A stretch of DNA of 64,000 bases. It comes from Owenia fusiformis. Its lineage: Eukaryota > Annelida > Polychaeta > Sabellida > Oweniidae. Location: positions 18,273,754-18,337,753 of the forward strand of contig CAIIXF020000011.1 of NCBI GenBank assembly GCA_903813345.2, read 5' to 3'. The notes beneath the pieces were generated by a model. It was not told where the DNA came from and did not search any database. It was given only the letters and a program-made list of their open reading frames with translations. Position numbers and translations under genes: made by a program. Shown piece by piece: positions 35,542 to 49,200 of this stretch (position 1 is its first letter; every line of letters begins with the position of its first letter).

Positions 35542-38500
35542 TCAAGCCAGGAAATTCTTAATGACATTCTCAATTGGTCTTCTACATACAGGACATGGCT
35601 TTCTACGCTTTAGAAGCTTCTTAGCACATTTATAACAGCACACTTGGTGCCCAGTCTTGCCATGGATAATACTAGCGTCTTTAGGTTTCGTGAGACATAT
35701 GGCACAGACATCAACAAATGAGGACCGGTTGCTTCCAGAGGGTGGTTGTAGTTCCCCCTCCTGTCGTGATGTTGTGGGTTTAGGAGGTCCAGGACCACTA
35801 CATGCACCACCCTCTTCATTCTGTTTTGACCCCCCAAGTTGTTCTGCAGGTTTATCCTGACTTTTATCACTATCTGAGTCCCTAGGGTAGTGAACATACA
35901 TAGGAAAAGGACTTGATCTGTTACGTTTATGTTTGTGTCTTGATCTCGCCCAATTTTCATGATGCTGTCTCTTGAGCTGGGGTGGGTCATGACTTTGTTG
36001 TGGTGGTTCATGAATGGCAGCAGAAGGCAAAGGATCCATGAGTGTTCGAGTAAGTGTTGTTGCATTTTTAGGGGGAATTACAGCAGAGAGGGGTCTACTG
36101 AGTGATAGAGGATCAACCTTACTTGTTGGTACTAGGTTCATGGTTGGGGGTCTTCCAACAGAGGTTTTGCCACCTGCTGCTGTTGTAATGGTGGTGTCTG
36201 ACACTACATTGGCTGTTTTGATACCAAGTGATGGTACATGGGCCGTTTGTGCTAAGACAGGGGGATGTGGCAATCCTTCAATAGATGCCGTTGTGCTTAG
36301 TGTATGATGTTCCATTGCTGGAGGGAGGGGGTTAGACTGAGTTGACATAGGAGGATTATTAAGACCATCAGAAAGAGGGATAGAGTTGGACACAGAAGGA
36401 CCCCCAGGGAGAGGGTTAGAGTGAGTAGACACAGGAGGGTCATTAAAACCATCAGGCTCATCATAACCTATATCAACAAATCCAAGCTCTTTTGTGGAAA
36501 GAATCATTGAATGATTAGAGTTTAAGCTGGAGTCAAAAATACTGTCAACTTTACCAGAGTTATCATCATAGTTTTGTTGACTAAGATTTTGTTGACTAAA
36601 AGCAGATCCAGTTTGACTGTTATGAGGTTCTTGACTAGAAGGGGGTTCACTGTACCCAGAGTCTGCCTTTGACGTCATTCTTGTAAACATTCTCATTGGT
36701 GCAATGAGGTCAAGGTCATCCTGCTCTGGAGTTATCACTGATGTTACTGTTGATGCATTATTTGCAGAATGGAGGGAGCTATCTACTGCAGTTTTCATAT
36801 CATGTCTTGCACTGTTAGAAGTGCCAACAAATGTACGACTATGACTACTTTCTGGAACTCGTTTTGAGTTACGTTTCACTAGTGGTGCCCTACTGGGAAT
36901 AGATTCTCGATCTGATTCACTATTGGTTGTAGGAGAATGAACGGGAGCAGAGAGAGATCGTCTTAGTTGGCGATAAGTCTTGCGTCTTGGTGACCGTGAC
37001 AACCGTGGTGACCTGACACTGGTCTCTGGGACCCAGCCAGGACGGGTCTCCCAGCATCTGTCGCAGTATCTACTGAATGGAGCGTTAAGGTAGTCACACT
37101 CTGAGCATGCCCAGTTATCCTGAAGAAAACAAAGTGTAACAGAGTATTGGGATGACCAAAGTCAAAATACAGACAACTTAGTAAACTTGGTTGACAAGAA
37201 ACTAAAGAATGCATTTATAAATAATTGGAGAAATGATATTTTACAATATCCTATATTAAGAACATATAAGCTATTTAAGAAAGTTTTTGAATTAGAACCA
37301 TATTTGAAACTAGATAATAAAAAATATAGATTAGCAATAGGTAGATTTAGGTTAAGTTCACATTGGCTAAAAATAGAATCTGGAAGACACATAAAACCCA
37401 AACCTAAACCAGTTAATGAAAGGTTGTGTAATATATGTAAATGTGTGGAGGATGAATTTCATTTTATCATAAATTGTACAAAGCATTCTCAACACAGGCA
37501 AATATTTTTCAGTAAAATTCCTGAAATATTACCAACATTTGACTTGAATAGTAACGATTTATTTATAAATATAATTTCTAATGATAATATCATCTTCCAA
37601 CGACATCTTGGTAAATTTATATACAATTCATTTAACAATTTAGAATAATCAGCAAAATTTGTGCATCACACTTTAAAATATTTTGCCTTTCTTGTATGCT
37701 TTCTGTAAAAAATATATCAAATCATGTATATTTTTATAAAGATGTAGTTTTAGTAAGTAGTTTAGTAGTAGATAGTAGTTTTAGTGAGTAGTTTATGACT
37801 AATGTAATCATGTTATGATACAATATGTCAATAAAAGTTATATAATACATAATACAATCCAGCCACTGAGCTCTATTCATTTAAGTTTTATAGATGTTAC
37901 TGTTTTCCATTAAATTACATCTATCAAGGCACACTGTTATCCCAACAGGCAATGCAATAAGATCTAAATCTACCTGTATCCTATATAATACCAAGATATA
38001 ACCGATCTGTTTGATTAGAGTTCATATATCATATAGCATTTTAATAGTGATTAATTAAAATAAGTGTCCAGTTTGACAGTTTTGGTTCTACATTTTATTA
38101 TTCCAGGACTAGCGTAATTTCTAGACCTGCATAATAATACATACCTCTGGGGAGATTTCAAGGTCAGAAATATCATCAGAATCTGACTCGCTAGAACTGA
38201 AGTCTGCCAAGAAGCCGACATCACTTTCATCTTTGTAGTAGAGAACTATGTCCTGAAATAAATATTGTCAATCACAGAGATCAGATGTTTGGATTAAATA
38301 TACAAATCTGTCAATTGTTGTGTGTATTTCACTGATTATGTTCCTTGTAGTTTTTTATCAAGCAGTGAAGTGAACTTGACAGCTCTTGGCACTAGAAATC
38401 CCAGAGATGTCTTCCGAAATCCATGTAATATGAATAGATCGTTTCGATAAATCCTGCCATCTTTTGATATTTTATTAGAAAAAGTATGATATACTGGCTG

Positions 38501-41500
38501 AATTGATGATGTCATTGGTTGTATAGTAGATAGAAATCTGACCATCCAATAACAAGATTATAACAACTTACTGCTAATTTTAGAAAATACAAATAATGAC
38601 ACCATCAAGCTAGCCAAATAATCCAATAATAATCCAAGTTTCTCTGATATATCAAAAGGTTGCAGGATTTACTGGAAATATCTGTTGTATTACAAGAGAG
38701 GTGAACAAGCTATAACAAACACATTACAGGTAAATATTCCCCTGGACATGTTAAAGATTTGAAGCTAAAATTAACACAGGTAAAGTTTAAGTTGAAATGA
38801 TTTGAATTATTTAATCCTTAAATTTTTCTCCTCAATACTGCTCCTTGACATTAATTTCCTTTGCGTTTTGAAATATAAAATCTTGACGAACCTCAGAGGT
38901 TGAATCTCCCGAGCTTGAGTCGGTATCGCTGTAAGGGTCACTCTGCTCCGAGTCTGGCTCATACTCCATTGAGAAACTGTCATCGTCATTATCGTCCAAG
39001 AACCAGGCGTCGTCAGAGGAGTCCTTCACCCAAACTGTCTCTTTACTCTGGAATATAAGAAAGAAAATAATCATCTTGGCTTAGGCTTAATCATTTCAAC
39101 TCTATCATGAAAATATCTAAAATGTAAAATGCAAAATACAGGGGAAAGTGGTGGAATCCCTACAGAATTGATTGAACAATGATATAGCCAGAATGTGTGT
39201 AGTAATTGTATCATCAGAGAAAATGTACACTGCCATCAAAAATGTTGGAGACTTTAAAAATGTGTCAACACTTCTGGTGGTGACATAAAAACACTGTCAT
39301 CCCAGCAAGGAGTAACTTTATGAACACCACAATTCCACAAATAGATGATTGCACAAAATATGGTAGGAGTCAGAATTACTTACTTGTATACTTAGAGCCT
39401 CACTCTCATCTGAGATCTGTGATAGTTCCAGGGGTATCTCAAAGTCACTATATACAATGCTGATTGATGGGGACCTACGTTTCCTACCTGCTCTACTGTC
39501 ATTGGTAGACTCACTTGATGACTTCTCTGGAAAACAAGAAGTACAATGTATTTAGTCCTTCAAAAATTAACAGACACCAAATAACCCACACTAACCATGA
39601 GAAATTACCTCACATTTTTACTGTTAGACCCCTGTAGAGGCATCTACTATATGATGTGCACTGTTCTTTTGGCAACAAAAAAACTGATTTCTCTAACATG
39701 AGGCAAAAGTATATGAGCTGAGGCCAATCGTGTAAATTGCCACCACAGATCCGAACATTGGTTAAGACAAGTGACATTTCATTGGTCATATGTTTTGTAG
39801 AATAGCTGTATAGACAAAAAGGCAATTTCATAGACTCATTATGTGACCCAATGACAATCTCATCGAATATCTACACCAACCTGCTCGCCTTTTCCTGCCA
39901 GTATTCTGGAGGTCACCACCAGGTGTCTCTGCAGTCTCTTCTATAATCAACACAAGATGATCCTCTGTCACAAGATCTTCAGCTGTCAAACTTTCACTGT
40001 CAACTTTTGACTAAAAATAAAAGGAGAAATCATCAGTGCCTGAAATTCATAGTACAGTACATGTATATCAAAGGAACTATTGTCACATCAAAGTACAATC
40101 TGATAGTTTTCACTTGTGCCACAATAGAAGATGCTGGGAGAGATCCCAGAAAAATATTCTCCTGTTTCGAAATACATGTCCTAATGCCCTGTATTTGAAT
40201 GCATATCCTATTATAGCCCTGTTTCTGTGTATACATACCCTATTTCTGTGTATAAATACCCTATTGCCCTGTATCTAGATAAGCCTCTTACTCTATTTCT
40301 GAATACATACTGTATTGCCCTGTTCCTGAATACCTACCCTATTGCCCTGTTTCTGAACCCAGAATTTCTGCTGGGCTGCAAACTTGGCCTGCCTGTGCTG
40401 CTGCTGTATACTGGGCTTGTGAATGGAACCTTTCACCTGGGCATTGGTAATAGGGGTTATCACCTTCTCAAGCATTTGCCTAGTAAACATAAGACAGAAC
40501 TATAAAACTTGTCTTAAATTAATTTAGTTTTTCCTCATTGAGATTTATTCAATAACGTGATAAAACACTGCAAACTACAAAGCACCCTTTGTCAGTCAAT
40601 ATGGATGTCGTCAGTATTCAAGAAGTATTCTTATATAATACATATAGAGCCAAAGTATATCCCAGGAATTCAAAAAAGCACTGAAAGAAATTCCCTCACC
40701 TCAGCGGGAGATATATATATCACCCGCTCACCACAGATATCGATTATATTCCTGCATGTTATTTACCTATAACACTACTAAGTATGGGATAAACTTGTTT
40801 ACTTACAATATATTGTCTTTTGGAAATGTTTTCACACTGAAGACTTTTTCGAGAGCATCATTATCGCAATGGACCACCATCTTGTTCTGGTTGCTAAGCA
40901 ATTCTTTGCTATAAATGTACTCTTTGATAAAGTATGCCATCTGTAACATAAATGTTGAAACAATCATAAATGTATGTAAATAATCGATGGATATAAGGAT
41001 TTCACAATTCAATTTTAGGGGTAAAGATTAAAAGGTGGATTGGATCGAATGGATTGGATTCATGTAAACGGTGGATTGGATTGGGATTCTTCAAAATATA
41101 GATTTTCCTTAAAAATTTATATTGATCTCTCATCAGAAGAATAATGCTCTCCTCACTTCCACTTCCACAATGTCAAATAATGTTATATCATTTTGCTTGG
41201 GTGGGCTAGAAGGGTGACCTGACACACAAACGTATTCATTCCAAGGGTAATTTTAGACATTTCATAAATCACAAGACAGACTTTTGAAGTCGAAGATCCA
41301 TATCATCTGTTTTCAATTCAAACAGAACATGGCAGAAATGTCTTGGGAACACCCACACATCAATTTGAATGACAACTTATATCTACAGAACTATGTTTAT
41401 CGTCTTATAAATGTTGATTTACAAGGGAGAGCAGTTAAATACTTTAGAGAATCTATCAACTAATAGGGACAATTCCACAGATAAATCACAAAAGTAATCA

Positions 41501-42731
41501 CAAAATACTTAAGGCCAAAGGAAATTGCTTAGAGGGAGATCAACTGAAAACATCCATATTTTGAAGATTCCCGATCCAATCCACCTTTTACATGAATCCA
41601 ATCCACTCGATCCAATCCACCTTTTAATCTCTACCATTTTAGGGGAGTTTGACAAACATTCATCACACAGAATTCCTTTCAATACAGACACTGGTGGAAT
41701 ATTGACCCATTTAGTCACCATGTTGTTTTCATTTTCATCACTGTCACTTGTCAAAAAATTCCAGGGAGGTAAGATTCATCATTGACAACTTTGGCCCAAA
41801 AACCAGGTAGAACCACCTAAAAGTAATCAGAATGGTGGAAAAATTACATGATTTTGAAAGAATTTTTGACCAGGGGGAGAGGTGTTTGGGGTTTTAGGGA
41901 ACCCCCTCCCCTGCGCCTTATTTATAATTGCTACAGTTTAACATTTATACATACCTCTGCTTTGGTGAATATATCACCCTGTGCTCCACTTTCTCTGAGT
42001 ACACAAAGGAGGTTAGCAGATGGCAAATACAGCTGCTCATTGTGACTATCACTAGGTGTCACTGATGTCATGCCAACAATGGAGGTTGCCATGGTTACAC
42101 AAACACTAACCTCATCTTTGGAACCAACCTATAAAATAAAGATAAATACCTAATTGATTTGTGATGTGAAATATTTGACACACATGTATTAAACATGTGT
42201 TTATTACTTATACGAGACATGTTGAAAATGGCTTTGTTTGCCAAGGCCAAGCACTTGTTTTTTTCTTATAAATCCATGGTAAACATTCAACTGGCCCACA
42301 TTGGGAGAATGCATGAATGATAGACAATGTTGAAATAAATACAATCTATAAAGACTTCGAAAGTACTGTACCTGCAGTTCCAGTGCATTGCACTGCTTCA
42401 TCAGTCTCTTGTGAGACATCACAACCTCCTTGTTATCTGGAACATACAATTATATATTATTAAGAAGAGAAAATCCATACTGTAGCTTATCAATTGCGCT
42501 CATGTCTCCCCAAATCATCGTTTTTATATCGTATTCTGCCCTGTCAACCCTCATGCATTAGACTTGATCGCCACGCATTAGCTGGAAAATTAATTTTGGA
42601 TGTACGATAAAATGTTGGTTTGAAATATGTGTTGATGTCACGCATTTCTTTCGAAAATGTTTGTACCTTTTGTACTTTTTGGTCTAATTCAATTACTTAC
42701 TGTTATCTTGAATGCAATCCAAATCAAACAT
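35542..42731 (-). CDS. MDM2: MDM2-type E3 ubiquitin ligase, 886 residues, ten coding exons
   Basis: Exons (minus): 42731-42701, 42436-42372, 42128-41955, 40940-40807, 40479-40338, 40010-39881, 39526-39384, 39047-38892, 38252-38145 and 37119-35542. All phases fit, starting MFDLDCIQDN. Residues 60-140 are the SWIB p53-binding domain (LRESGAQGDIFTKAE, KEYIYSKELL, VVHCDNDALEKVFSV). At human groove positions L54, L57, I61 and M62 it has Ala, Ile, Ile and Tyr. RKRR clusters and an acidic region (about 285-360) follow. The RanBP2-type zinc finger has C366, C369, C380 and C383. The RING has C833, C836, H847, H852, C856, C859, C870 and C873, with HGKTGH and a 13-residue tail ending NFLA, as in human MDM2 (tail length identical). 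The protein ubiquitinates p53-family proteins. Human MDM2 is 491 residues; most of the extra length is a 449-residue disordered Ser/Pro-rich segment between zinc finger and RING, all in the last exon. The last two domains rule out MDM4-like loss of function by missing ligands. Confidence 0.93.
37163..37860 (+). mobile_element. 5'-truncated non-LTR retrotransposon (LINE) 3' end in MDM2 intron 9
   Basis: An open frame from about 37163 to 37648 encodes the C-terminal end of a LINE reverse-transcriptase protein: NNWRNDILQYPILRTYKLFK, then LCNICKCVEDEFHFIINCTK, a C-x2-C...H-x4-C knuckle typical of these C-termini. A 3' UTR with 'tagtagt' repeats and 'aataaaagttata' follows to about 37860. The upstream reverse-transcriptase and endonuclease domains are missing, as usual for 5'-truncated insertions. 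It lies antisense to MDM2. The intact frame suggests a fairly recent insertion. Confidence 0.8.
41020..41635. mobile_element. 616-bp TIR element (Merlin-like) in MDM2 intron 3
   Basis: Inverted ends start GGTAAAGATTAAAAGGTGG on the left and are complementary on the right (GGTAGAGATT), each followed by repeated GGATTGGAT motifs. It is flanked by a perfect 8-bp direct repeat ATTTTAGG (41012-41019 and 41636-41643). An 8-bp duplication with GG-starting ends fits the Merlin superfamily; hAT is a less likely alternative because its ends start CA or TA. No transposase is present. Confidence 0.75.
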
Positions 42732-43296
42732 ATTGCATCTTGTAATTATTTCCTGGACTTCTCTGTTCAAAATCAATTTTCTCTCTGTTGGAAATATTGC
42801 CAACATAACATCAGGTGATTAAATCATCTCACATACTTGCCTAGACTTATTCTAGAGCCCAGACAAAAAATTAACAGATTGCTAATGAGGTTTGTTCAAT
42901 GCTATTTTGGCTAAATATCAATTTGTGGATTGTTGCCAAGTCCCAAGCCCGGGCAGATTTTTATTGAAAAAATTCAAAATTTCTTAATCTTATTCGTTGA
43001 TTTTGTCAATAATTCAGATTAGAATTTTTATATATTTGATATCAATTAAAAGAAAATTCATTAAGCTCAAAGTTTATGAACATATATTATTGATCTATGT
43101 ATGATTACCCGAGTTATAAGCAAATGTATCAACGAAAAACAAAACTTACTTGTTACAAAACCCGGAAGTGCTAATGGAGGTCAAGGTCATTCTCTCAACG
43201 TGCTTCCGGTTGATAACAAATCTTCTAAAATGCTCTTGATTTTGTCATTTTTAAAGAATTCTGTTCAGTTATATTGATACATTGTGAACTAGAATC
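42732..43296. promoter_or_regulatory. Head-to-head promoter region of MDM2 and UTP20
   Basis: The two start codons (MDM2 at 42731 minus, UTP20 at 43297 plus) are 565 bp apart. Near the UTP20 side lie two ETS-type motifs in opposite orientation, CCCGGAAGTG at 43161-43170 and TGCTTCCGGT at 43201-43210. ETS sites of this form are common in promoters of ribosome-biogenesis genes and in bidirectional promoters. I see no TATA box and no convincing two-half p53 response element. Transcription starts are not marked by the sequence, so the extent of each 5' UTR is unknown. Confidence 0.6.
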
Positions 43297-46200
43297 ATGA
43301 GTAAGTCACACCATCACAAGGCGGAGAATAAGTTCAAGGTATGCATCGCTTTTCTGAAGATCATTTCAGTTTTTGAAAGCTGAATAAATTCAGCTTTTAC
43401 TTTTCTAAGTTTTTAGCCTGAAACTCATAACTGAAAAATTATTACAGAGAACCATTTACATAGGTTTCTATTATAGTGTAAATTTAGATGAAGTGATGTA
43501 AGGATGTGGCCCTATGTTGAAAGTGTGTAGATCTACAAAATTTAGTAATTATCCCACCGAAGTTCAATAGGGGATGTAGAAAAGCCCTCTGTTTGTTCTG
43601 AAGCTTCGAGCTTTACATGTTTAAATAGCTCTGTGGGTTCTTCATAAAATAATATGGATTGGTCTTGTAATGTAAAAAGACAAGATTAACACAGAATTAA
43701 TATACTCATAAAACTATACTTTATTCCAAGTAAAAGACTAAACATGTACAATTACACTCTTCAGTATAAAATAAAACTGTTCAAAGATAAAGAAAGAATG
43801 AAAATGAGATTAATGAGATGAAAAGAAATGATGTGTGATGTTCCCCCCGATCTAACTCTCTCCTGAATGAAGCCCAAAATTTCTCTTAAATACCCCCAAG
43901 TTATAGGAAATGAAAGGCAATCCCTTACCCTACAAAACCTATAAGAAACCCATTGAAAGATGGCAGCACAATAAGGTAAATCAACATGAAAAATGCTATA
44001 CAACCCCCATCCAAATAAAATGACAATTCTCCTGATATTGTACGTACTAAAAAAACTGAAAATATGCAAAATCTAAATAAATGTATATGATATTTTAACA
44101 ATGTCCTATATGAATGTTTATTAACACAGTGCCGCATACATAGTTCGTGTATAATCCATATCCATATCCAATATCCATATGAAATATCCACGCAGAGTTC
44201 GTGCAAATATCCTTGCTTCATACGTAGTTCCTGTTGATAAACGTAGTTATAATAAACCATAATAAGTTCCGATTTTATAATCCGCGTATCTAGTCCTGGA
44301 TCCAATGCCATGCTGTAATACGTGCATCTAGTCCACGATGTAATATTTTCGAATCCAAAATATGCACCGTCTTAGTAGTCGAAATAATATCCATAATCCG
44401 TATATCACATGCACGTCCGCATCGTGTCCATTATCGAATATGTCCGTATCCTCGCTGAAGAATCCATAATAAAATATCCATTTCCTTGTAGCAGTGTTCA
44501 TAATAAACGTTTTCGTTGGAGAAAAGAATTGTTTATAATAACAGGAGATCGTACATCTTCAGCTCCTTCATCAGTTGTCGAAATCCTCTGTGGCTCCACT
44601 CCATCCGAAATCCGCGTCGTCTGCATCTCCATAAGACATAGGCATCGCCTTCACAGGTCATCTTCATCGCTTCTTCACGGTTAGGTAGTCGTCATCTACT
44701 TCAGGTCGTCATAGGAAATTGCTTACTGGGATCCCGGGCAATTAATTTTTTAATTCTCAAAAAGTTCTCCAAAAGTGTCTTAAAGAAACATTTTTTATTA
44801 ACATGTCTTTAACTTGCTTTTCTATGTGACATAAACAAGTCTTCTTCGTGTTCTAAACTCTTCATAAATTTAATTTTCTTCAAGACATCAATTTCTCTTC
44901 ATTGACAAGTAACTAGTCTTTCTATCTCTTCAACATACAAACTTTTCACTTGACTTGTCTTTCATGACTGAGCGTTTTTCAACTCTTCAACTCTTCTAGC
45001 AACTCTTCAACTTCAACTCTTCATGAAATTATTTACATTTTCTCTCTATTCTTCAAAATGATCTCTGATTGTTACTTGTGAAACTTGTCTTTATCTTTAA
45101 GATGCACTGAGTGGTTAGTCTTTTAAAATAAAAGATGCAAATTGCTTACGAACAGTACGAAATAATATAAATATGGCTTAACATGTTTTCCATAATAGGC
45201 AGGACAAATTCCAAAAAGTAATAACACAATTATACATATCTAGCGATTTAACATTAACATCAATAATGCAACATGGGTTTCAGACTCTGCCAAGATTACT
45301 AAAACCTTTTCATCAGGTCGCCCCCTCTTGCTAGGACTTTGTTTCCGAAAGTAAATCAGTAACACCTCAGTGCACAATAGCATTTTACTTTGAATTTGCC
45401 AAAGAATTCTATATTTTCATACTTAGCGCTATGTATTGCACAATGCAAATACAAACAAATTGCTATATTCAAATATAAATGACTAATCTCTCATGTATTC
45501 ATTTCACTAAACCTGATGATTGATGGCTGTCATAACAAAATCTCGTTGTAGGATCCACAGTTTGTACTTTCTTACAAAACTGAGAAAACCACTTGCCTGG
45601 GCTTCAATTCAATTCTCCATTGAACCCCAAATTTGACAATTTATGATCGTCATCATAACATTATCCAGTTGCCGCTCGGGAAATAACCATTTATTTCGAG
45701 CATGTACATGGCAAAATCTCATAACAAATAGTGTGGAATAAAACAATAAAATGCAAAATCAGAAACTTAAAGACAAGATATCCCAAAGATAACATTATCC
45801 CGTCCAGCAGGAATATGGTTCTTGATAGACTAAAATCATCATAATCTTACGATGTAATTTGCACAATACACAAACAGAAAAACATGCGATATACTTTTAT
45901 GCTTTTCGCATCCTCAAAAGATACAACTTGCTCACTGTAAGTAATATTTAAAATTATTAGCCATTTGATTCCTCTTTAAGTCATAGCAAAATTATTCTCA
46001 AACCCTGGTTCATGAGGCCGAGTCTTAAAACAAAACTGCACTAATTCTACATAATACCGAGTAATTCCAACTACTGTTACTGTCAGTGCACGTGGGCTAA
46101 CTGATACCTATGATTCAACTTAGATGCGATATCCAAGGATAAATATCAGTCATTCTACCCCACTGCTTTACATGTGGATCATTTGTTACCTATGATTCAA

Positions 46201-49200
46201 CTTAGATGCAATATCCAAGAATAAGTAACAACCACACAACCTCATCTAAAACAACATTGAACTTTTCTTCTAGCTAACTTATCAACTTAGATGCAATATC
46301 CAAGAACACATGACAAGAAACCGACTTCACTTTTCATCATTTAAGTACCATATAACTGCCAGGCCTTACTACACGAATGGAATATGAAATTCCATCATAA
46401 TTTCGCATTGCAAACTACCCCCTCCATTTTCATGGAATTTCATATCTCTTAATAAAACCAGATAAAACGATCCCTATGTGTATTTTCGACAAGCACACGT
46501 TTAATTACTGTAAAACATAAATTGTCTTCAGAAATCTCATTTTAAAAGTTACTTTTTCAATCTTCTCATTATCTTAAATGCTTACTTCTTATTGTTACTT
46601 CTAATTGCTACTTCTAATTGCCCGGGCAACCACATATTACAAAAATGACAAATCTCATTCATCCATTCAGCGACACAAAACAAACATGCATTCTTGCCAA
46701 ATACGGATGTTTGACTCTTTCTATGCATAATTAATAAAGAAAAATGTTCTTCAATACTACAAAATGGTCCTGTTTTCATACTTAAAAGGCTGTACCTCCC
46801 CTTAACAATTCCTCTTGCAAGTTATGTTTTCATCCACTAGCCATTAAAATATACCTATATGCAATTCCATGGAGAGTTTGAAATAAAAGATCTTTTAAGG
46901 TATGCATTGATGACTTTTACTTAACTCTGTATTATGTAGTTTTTCCCTTTTAAATAATCACGAGATAAACAATGCCCATGCAGCACACATTTAACTAACT
47001 TACTACTAACGGACTATCTACCTAACTATCTATAAACTAACCAACTAGCTAACTAAATAGTAGCCCGGACAGAATTGTTCAATGGTCACTTTTTCTTTAA
47101 TAACTTTTTTAATTTTCAGTATTATCAAAATCTGATTATATATTTGAAAACTAGAGTAAAATTCTGACATACAAAAAAAATTTTAAGGAACACCTCTTAA
47201 TTTATTGATATAATAGGCGTTCATAGTATGAATGACGCAAATACATAATTCACCATTTTGTCTCATATTTGTTCAAAATGGCGGCATATTTTGTGAATTT
47301 GAATGTTCAGTTGAAAGTTAATATTTAAAGATTGTCACAGGACTATAGGGCCATGCTGCCATTGTTACAATCCTAATGTAACGCAGCAACTGAGTCATCA
47401 AATACAAGAAGTCATTAACTCCCTCCAAGGGTATATGAAATCAACTCTATTGAAATGTTCGGGGCTGTGTTCAAGAGGACGTGAAAAGGCGGCGCCGCAA
47501 TGTGTGGGGTGTGACGAGAGTAGGTCCTCAATCTTTTCAAGAGCTCCAAACAGCTCCATTGAAAAGCTGAAGAACAATTCACATGCATACCAAGGATGGG
47601 TTAAGAGGCGTGTGACTGGGAAAGACATTACAAACTGTGGCAGTATGACCCTATTGTTGCACAGGTTAAACGAACTAGGGTTGCTAATCCACTTAGAGTA
47701 ACAATGGAATGGCCAAAAAACTTTAAGTCCTGCGACCTTACCAATATGCTGTATATACAATGTACAAACCTTTTTAAGTACTGGTATACATGCACATACA
47801 ACTCAATTTAAAACAAAAAGTTATAAATGCAGTCATTACCTCATACCAAAGCAGCAGTCTACATGATTTCGTAGGCCTATGACATTTCTTAAATATTAAC
47901 TTTAAACTGAACATTCAAACTACAAAATATGCCGCCATTTTGAACAAATATGAGACAAAATGGTGAATTATGTATTTGCGTCACTCATACTATGAACGCC
48001 TATAATATCAATTAATTAAGAGATGTTCCTTAAATATTTTTTTTGTATGTCAGAATTTTACTCTAGTTTTCAAATATGTAATCAAATTTTGATAATACTG
48101 AAAATTAAAAAAGTTATTAAAGAAAAAGTGACCATTGAACAATTCTGTCCGGGCTACTATGTTCCCTTTATATTTACTTATACCAGAGACATATAAAAAT
48201 GTTTTATAGGCCTCTGCTTATACACACTATATACATTCTTTGACTAAACAATCAATTAATCCCATCCATATCTTGTACGCGCTCTTCTATTTCTTGCATT
48301 TCAATATTGAAGCAAGACTACGCCTTAATAAACCATCCGACGATTTCTTTTCTTCATTTTGATTTTCAGGTGAAACCGTGATTTTGCCATCTGTGTCTTT
48401 CTCGTCATGGAGACTTACATTTTTATCTGACCAAATCAAATCAAAGTTTTCATTATTTTCGTCTTTCTCATCTTCATTTTCCCCGACGGAACCTAACACG
48501 ACAGAACACCCATTTTCACATTGATCCTTCCCCTCCATATTCACAAGGTATCAACTTCTATTTAATGAATGAGCTATAATCTATACGTAATATCAAAACA
48601 CAAACAGAATCTGGTACGCTTTTATCATCAATACAGGGATTTTTACAAAATACAAAGACCAAAAACTAGATCTCGAACATTCAAATCAAATATTCTCAAT
48701 TCATAATTTCGTCTAACACCAATTCGGGACAATCTTAACACTATAGCCACAGCCAAACAAATAGATACGCGCTCGATTTTGCCAATTTTAAAGCAATGCG
48801 TCTTAGCATGCACAATTGTAGAAATAAAGGATAGAAAGAAAGTAAAAGAAAGTGTTTTTGAAGTAACTAAAACAGGAGCCTGTTACATGAGCTTCTTGTT
48901 GATAGCAAATACAGAAATTAGTACAACGCTGAAATGCAAGCGTTTTCGTATTTCAATTTTAAAAGTAACTACAACGGGAGCCCGTCTTCATTACTAAATG
49001 ATGATTCCCTTAACAATAGCACGTGTAAACATCAAATATTCTTGACTCTTTGTCTTCTTTTTGTTCACAAGATCAAGGTAAAGTTACGCATAAATTAACT
49101 GAGCGTACACAAAGGCAAGATCATTTTCAGTAAAAGTGAAGACCGTCAACTTAAATGCACGCATAAACAAACATTGTGCATGAAGACAAAGTTAATATCT

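Noticed and set aside
42732-43296. p53 response element in the MDM2 promoter
   Set aside because: Only imperfect half-sites such as ATACTTGCCT were seen; no two adjacent half-sites matched the consensus.
44409-44684. Plus-strand 91-codon frame in the LTR element
   Set aside because: It is antisense to the element, low-complexity and without any recognisable motif.
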